In this document: positions 62,121 through 64,000 of the stretch, one piece after another
Layout of the letters: each line of letters begins with the position of its first letter
Position numbering within the stretch: position 1 is the stretch's first letter
NCBI GenBank assembly: GCA_038380435.1
Contig: JAWZYU010000131.1
Coordinates: forward strand, 186,001-250,000
Length of the DNA: 64,000 bases
DNA from: Ryuthela nishihirai
Taxonomy: Eukaryota; Arthropoda; Arachnida; Araneae; Heptathelidae
Reading direction: 5' to 3'
The notes under the pieces: model-generated
Databases searched by the model: none
What the model saw: only the letters and a program-made list of their open reading frames with translations
What the model was told of the DNA's origin: nothing
Position numbers and translations under genes: made by a program

Positions 62121-62942
62121 GGTTCCTTCAAAGAGCACGAATGAGAGTGTATCTTTATGTTGAAGTAGGAGTGATTCAAATACCAGAAAGTTTGATTGGA
62201 TGGTATTTGGGATTTACTCCATGGAGGTATCCTCTGATTGCTGCGTCTGCTGCGACGAGAAGTACACGTGGCAGTCAGAGCCGTAGAAATTTTTGTTGCT
62301 CCATTTGGTTGAATAAGTTATTAAGGTACCGAAACGACTTACGAAATTTTATTATATATTTGGTTTGCTTAAAATCAAAACGGTAGTTTCTAGTTATTAA
62401 AATTCAAAGCCGCTATACTCGGAAATTTCGATGGAATTTTGATATTCTTATAATAGGTTATTATAGTTTGTACACTATATAAGGCTTCCAGTTGCAGAAT
62501 GCTTTGAAACCAAATTTTTCATTATAAATCTCTGCAAGAATCTTTTTCAATGATGATGGTCTGGTAACGTGGACCGGTGTTCCTCACCTTTCACATTGGG
62601 GACCCGGGTGCTCACACTGTGGTTCCTTCAAAGAGCACCAATGAGAGTGTATCTTTATGTTGAAGTAGGAGTGATTCAAATACCAGAAAGTTTGATTGGA
62701 GGGTATTTGGGATTTACTCCATGGAGGTATCCTCTGATTGCTGCGTCTGCTGCGACGAGAAGTACACGTGGCAGTCAGAGCCGTAGAAATTTTTGTTGCT
62801 CCATTTGGTTGAATAAGTTATTAAGGTACCGAAACGACTTACGAAATTTTATTATATATTTGGTTTGCTTAAAATCAAAACGGTAGTTTCTAGTTATTAA
62901 AATTCAAAGCCGCTATACTCGGAAATTTCGATGGAATTTTGA
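62121..62942 (+). repeat. Two adjacent SatB monomers sharing a near-identical patch
   Basis: About 320 bases from GGTTCCTTCAAAGAGCAC (62121 and 62614) to TTCGATGGAATTTTGAT (~62440 and ~62935) differ at only a couple of positions. They share private variants such as GAAAGTTTGATTGGA and CGTCTGCTGCGACGAG. The sequences on either side of the patch differ as between ordinary monomers. Confidence 0.85.
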
Positions 62943-63711
62943 TGTTCTCATAATAGGTTATTATAGTTTGTACACTATTTAAGGCCTCCAGCTGCAGAAT
63001 GCTTTGAAACCAAACATTTCATTATAAACCTCTGCAAGAATCTTTTTCAATGATGGTCTGGTAATATGGAGCGGTGTTCCTCACTCTTCACATTGGGGAA
63101 CCGAGTGCTCACACTGTGGTTCCTTCAAAGTGCACGAATGAGAGTGTATCTATATGTTGAAGTAGGAGTGATTCAAATACCAGAAAGTGGGATGGAGGTT
63201 ATTTTTGATTGACTACATGGAGGTGTCCTCTGATTGCTGCGTGTGTTGCGCCTAGCATTACATGTGGCAGTCAGAGCCGCAGAACTATTTGTTCTTCCAT
63301 TTGAATGAATAAATTATTAACTTACCAAAACGAATTACGGAATTTGAAATATATTTCGCATGCTTAAAATTAAAAAGGTAGTTTCTAGTTTTTAGACTTC
63401 TAAGCGGCTATACTCAGAAATTTCGATGGAATTTTGATACTTTTATAATAGGTTATTATAGTTTGTACACTATTCAAGGCCTCCAGCTTCAGAATGCTTT
63501 GAAACAAAACATTTCATTATAAATCTCTGCAAGAATCTTTTTCAATGATGGTCTGGTAATATGGACCAGTGTTCCTCACCTTTCACATTGGGGACATGGG
63601 TGCTCACAGTGTGGTTCCTTTAAAGAGCACAAATGAGAGTGTATCTTTATGTTGAAGTAGAAGTGATTCAAATACCAAAAAGTGTGATTGGAGAGTATTT
63701 GGGATTGACTC

Positions 63712-63760
63712 CATGGAGTTGTCCTCTGATTGCTGCGTGTAATCAGAGGACACCTACATG
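63712..63760. repeat. Inverted repeat in the last complete SatB monomer
   Basis: Arms of ~20 bases (63712-63731 and 63741-63760) around GTCCTCTGATT / AATCAGAGGAC with a 9-base loop. The monomer is scrambled and shortened immediately afterwards. Confidence 0.85.
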
Positions 63761-64000
63761 GCCGCTTTACATGGCATGATTGCTGCTCCATGGCCTGATT
63801 GCCGCTATACTCGGTAATTTCGATAGAATTTTGATGTTCTTATAATAGGCTATTATAGTTTGTACACTATTTAAGGCCTCCAGCTACAGAATGTTTCGAA
63901 CCAAATTATTCATCATAAATCTATGCAAGAATCTCTTTCAATGATGATGGTCTGGTAATACGGACCGGTGTTCCTCACCTTTCACATTGGGGACCCGAGT

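Larger units (their letters stand above)
50905..64000 (+). repeat. SatB satellite array (~496-bp monomers)
   Basis: About 26 head-to-tail monomers in one orientation, running off the right edge. A convenient anchor is ATGGACCGGTGTTCCTCACC. It is at 51233, ~51734, 52229, 52725, 53360, 53859, 54357, 54853, 55457, 55956, 56453, 56948, 57444, 57938, 58435, 58931, 59428, 60483, 60980, ~61480 (truncated), ~61600, ~62076, 62569, ~63068, ~63560 and ~63960. Spacing is 494-501 except where insertions occur. Each monomer has a GC-richer third and an AT-rich two thirds with TTATAATAGGTTATTATAG. No similarity to SatA is visible. No gene recognised. Confidence 0.93.

Noticed and set aside
50905..64000. CENP-B-box-like motif in SatB (or SatA), suggested by the nearby pogo-type element
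   Set aside because: I found TTCG followed by AT-rich sequence, but nothing matching the TTCG-N4-A-N2-CGGG pattern.
1..64000. CRISPR array or bacterial operon structure
   Set aside because: Repeats are long eukaryotic satellites without short direct repeats and unique spacers; no prokaryotic genes or ribosome binding sites are seen.

Overview
This is a stretch of eukaryotic, repeat-dominated, AT-rich DNA. I see no intact host gene. The transposon mix points to an arthropod, perhaps a chelicerate (low confidence): an RTE-like LINE with a trinucleotide tail, a second LINE ORF1, Tigger/pogo-like, hAT and mariner-type (DUF4817-like) transposase relics, and a tRNA-derived SINE. It reads like pericentromeric or centromeric heterochromatin.

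Layout. (1) 1-20.3 kb: a LINE ORF1 fragment, then satellite family A (SatA) first in one orientation and then in the other. This block (440-8612) is tandemly duplicated as 8613-~18945. SatA has a ~380-390 bp repeat made of two related ~190 bp halves. (2) 20.3-29.6 kb: a transposon graveyard. It holds a tandem repeat built from a SINE 3' domain, a hAT relic (minus), a degraded RTE-like LINE (plus, 22.1-25.4 kb), part of a Tigger-like transposase, a second copy of the same LINE (minus, 25.8-28.7 kb), the C-terminus and end of the Tigger element, and a SINE (minus) with target-site duplications. (3) 29.6-50.9 kb: SatA again, with orientation flips near 35.19 and 40.73 kb. A mariner-type element with ~90 bp inverted repeats and TA duplications sits at 35341-36925, and a full SINE with a 13-bp target-site duplication at 49061-49450. 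From about 35 kb onward SatA belongs to a recognisably different subfamily. (4) 50.9-64 kb: an unrelated satellite, SatB, of ~496 bp monomers in one orientation. It contains a four-monomer higher-order repeat of ~2.1 kb and one 546-bp retroelement-like insertion.

Nothing here works together as a pathway. The interest is structural: a dimeric satellite, large and small inverted repeats with signs of template switching, a satellite fragment lodged inside a transposon, and higher-order repeat structure in both satellites. Coordinates of satellite boundaries are good to roughly 10-20 bases. Identities were judged by eye, not computed.
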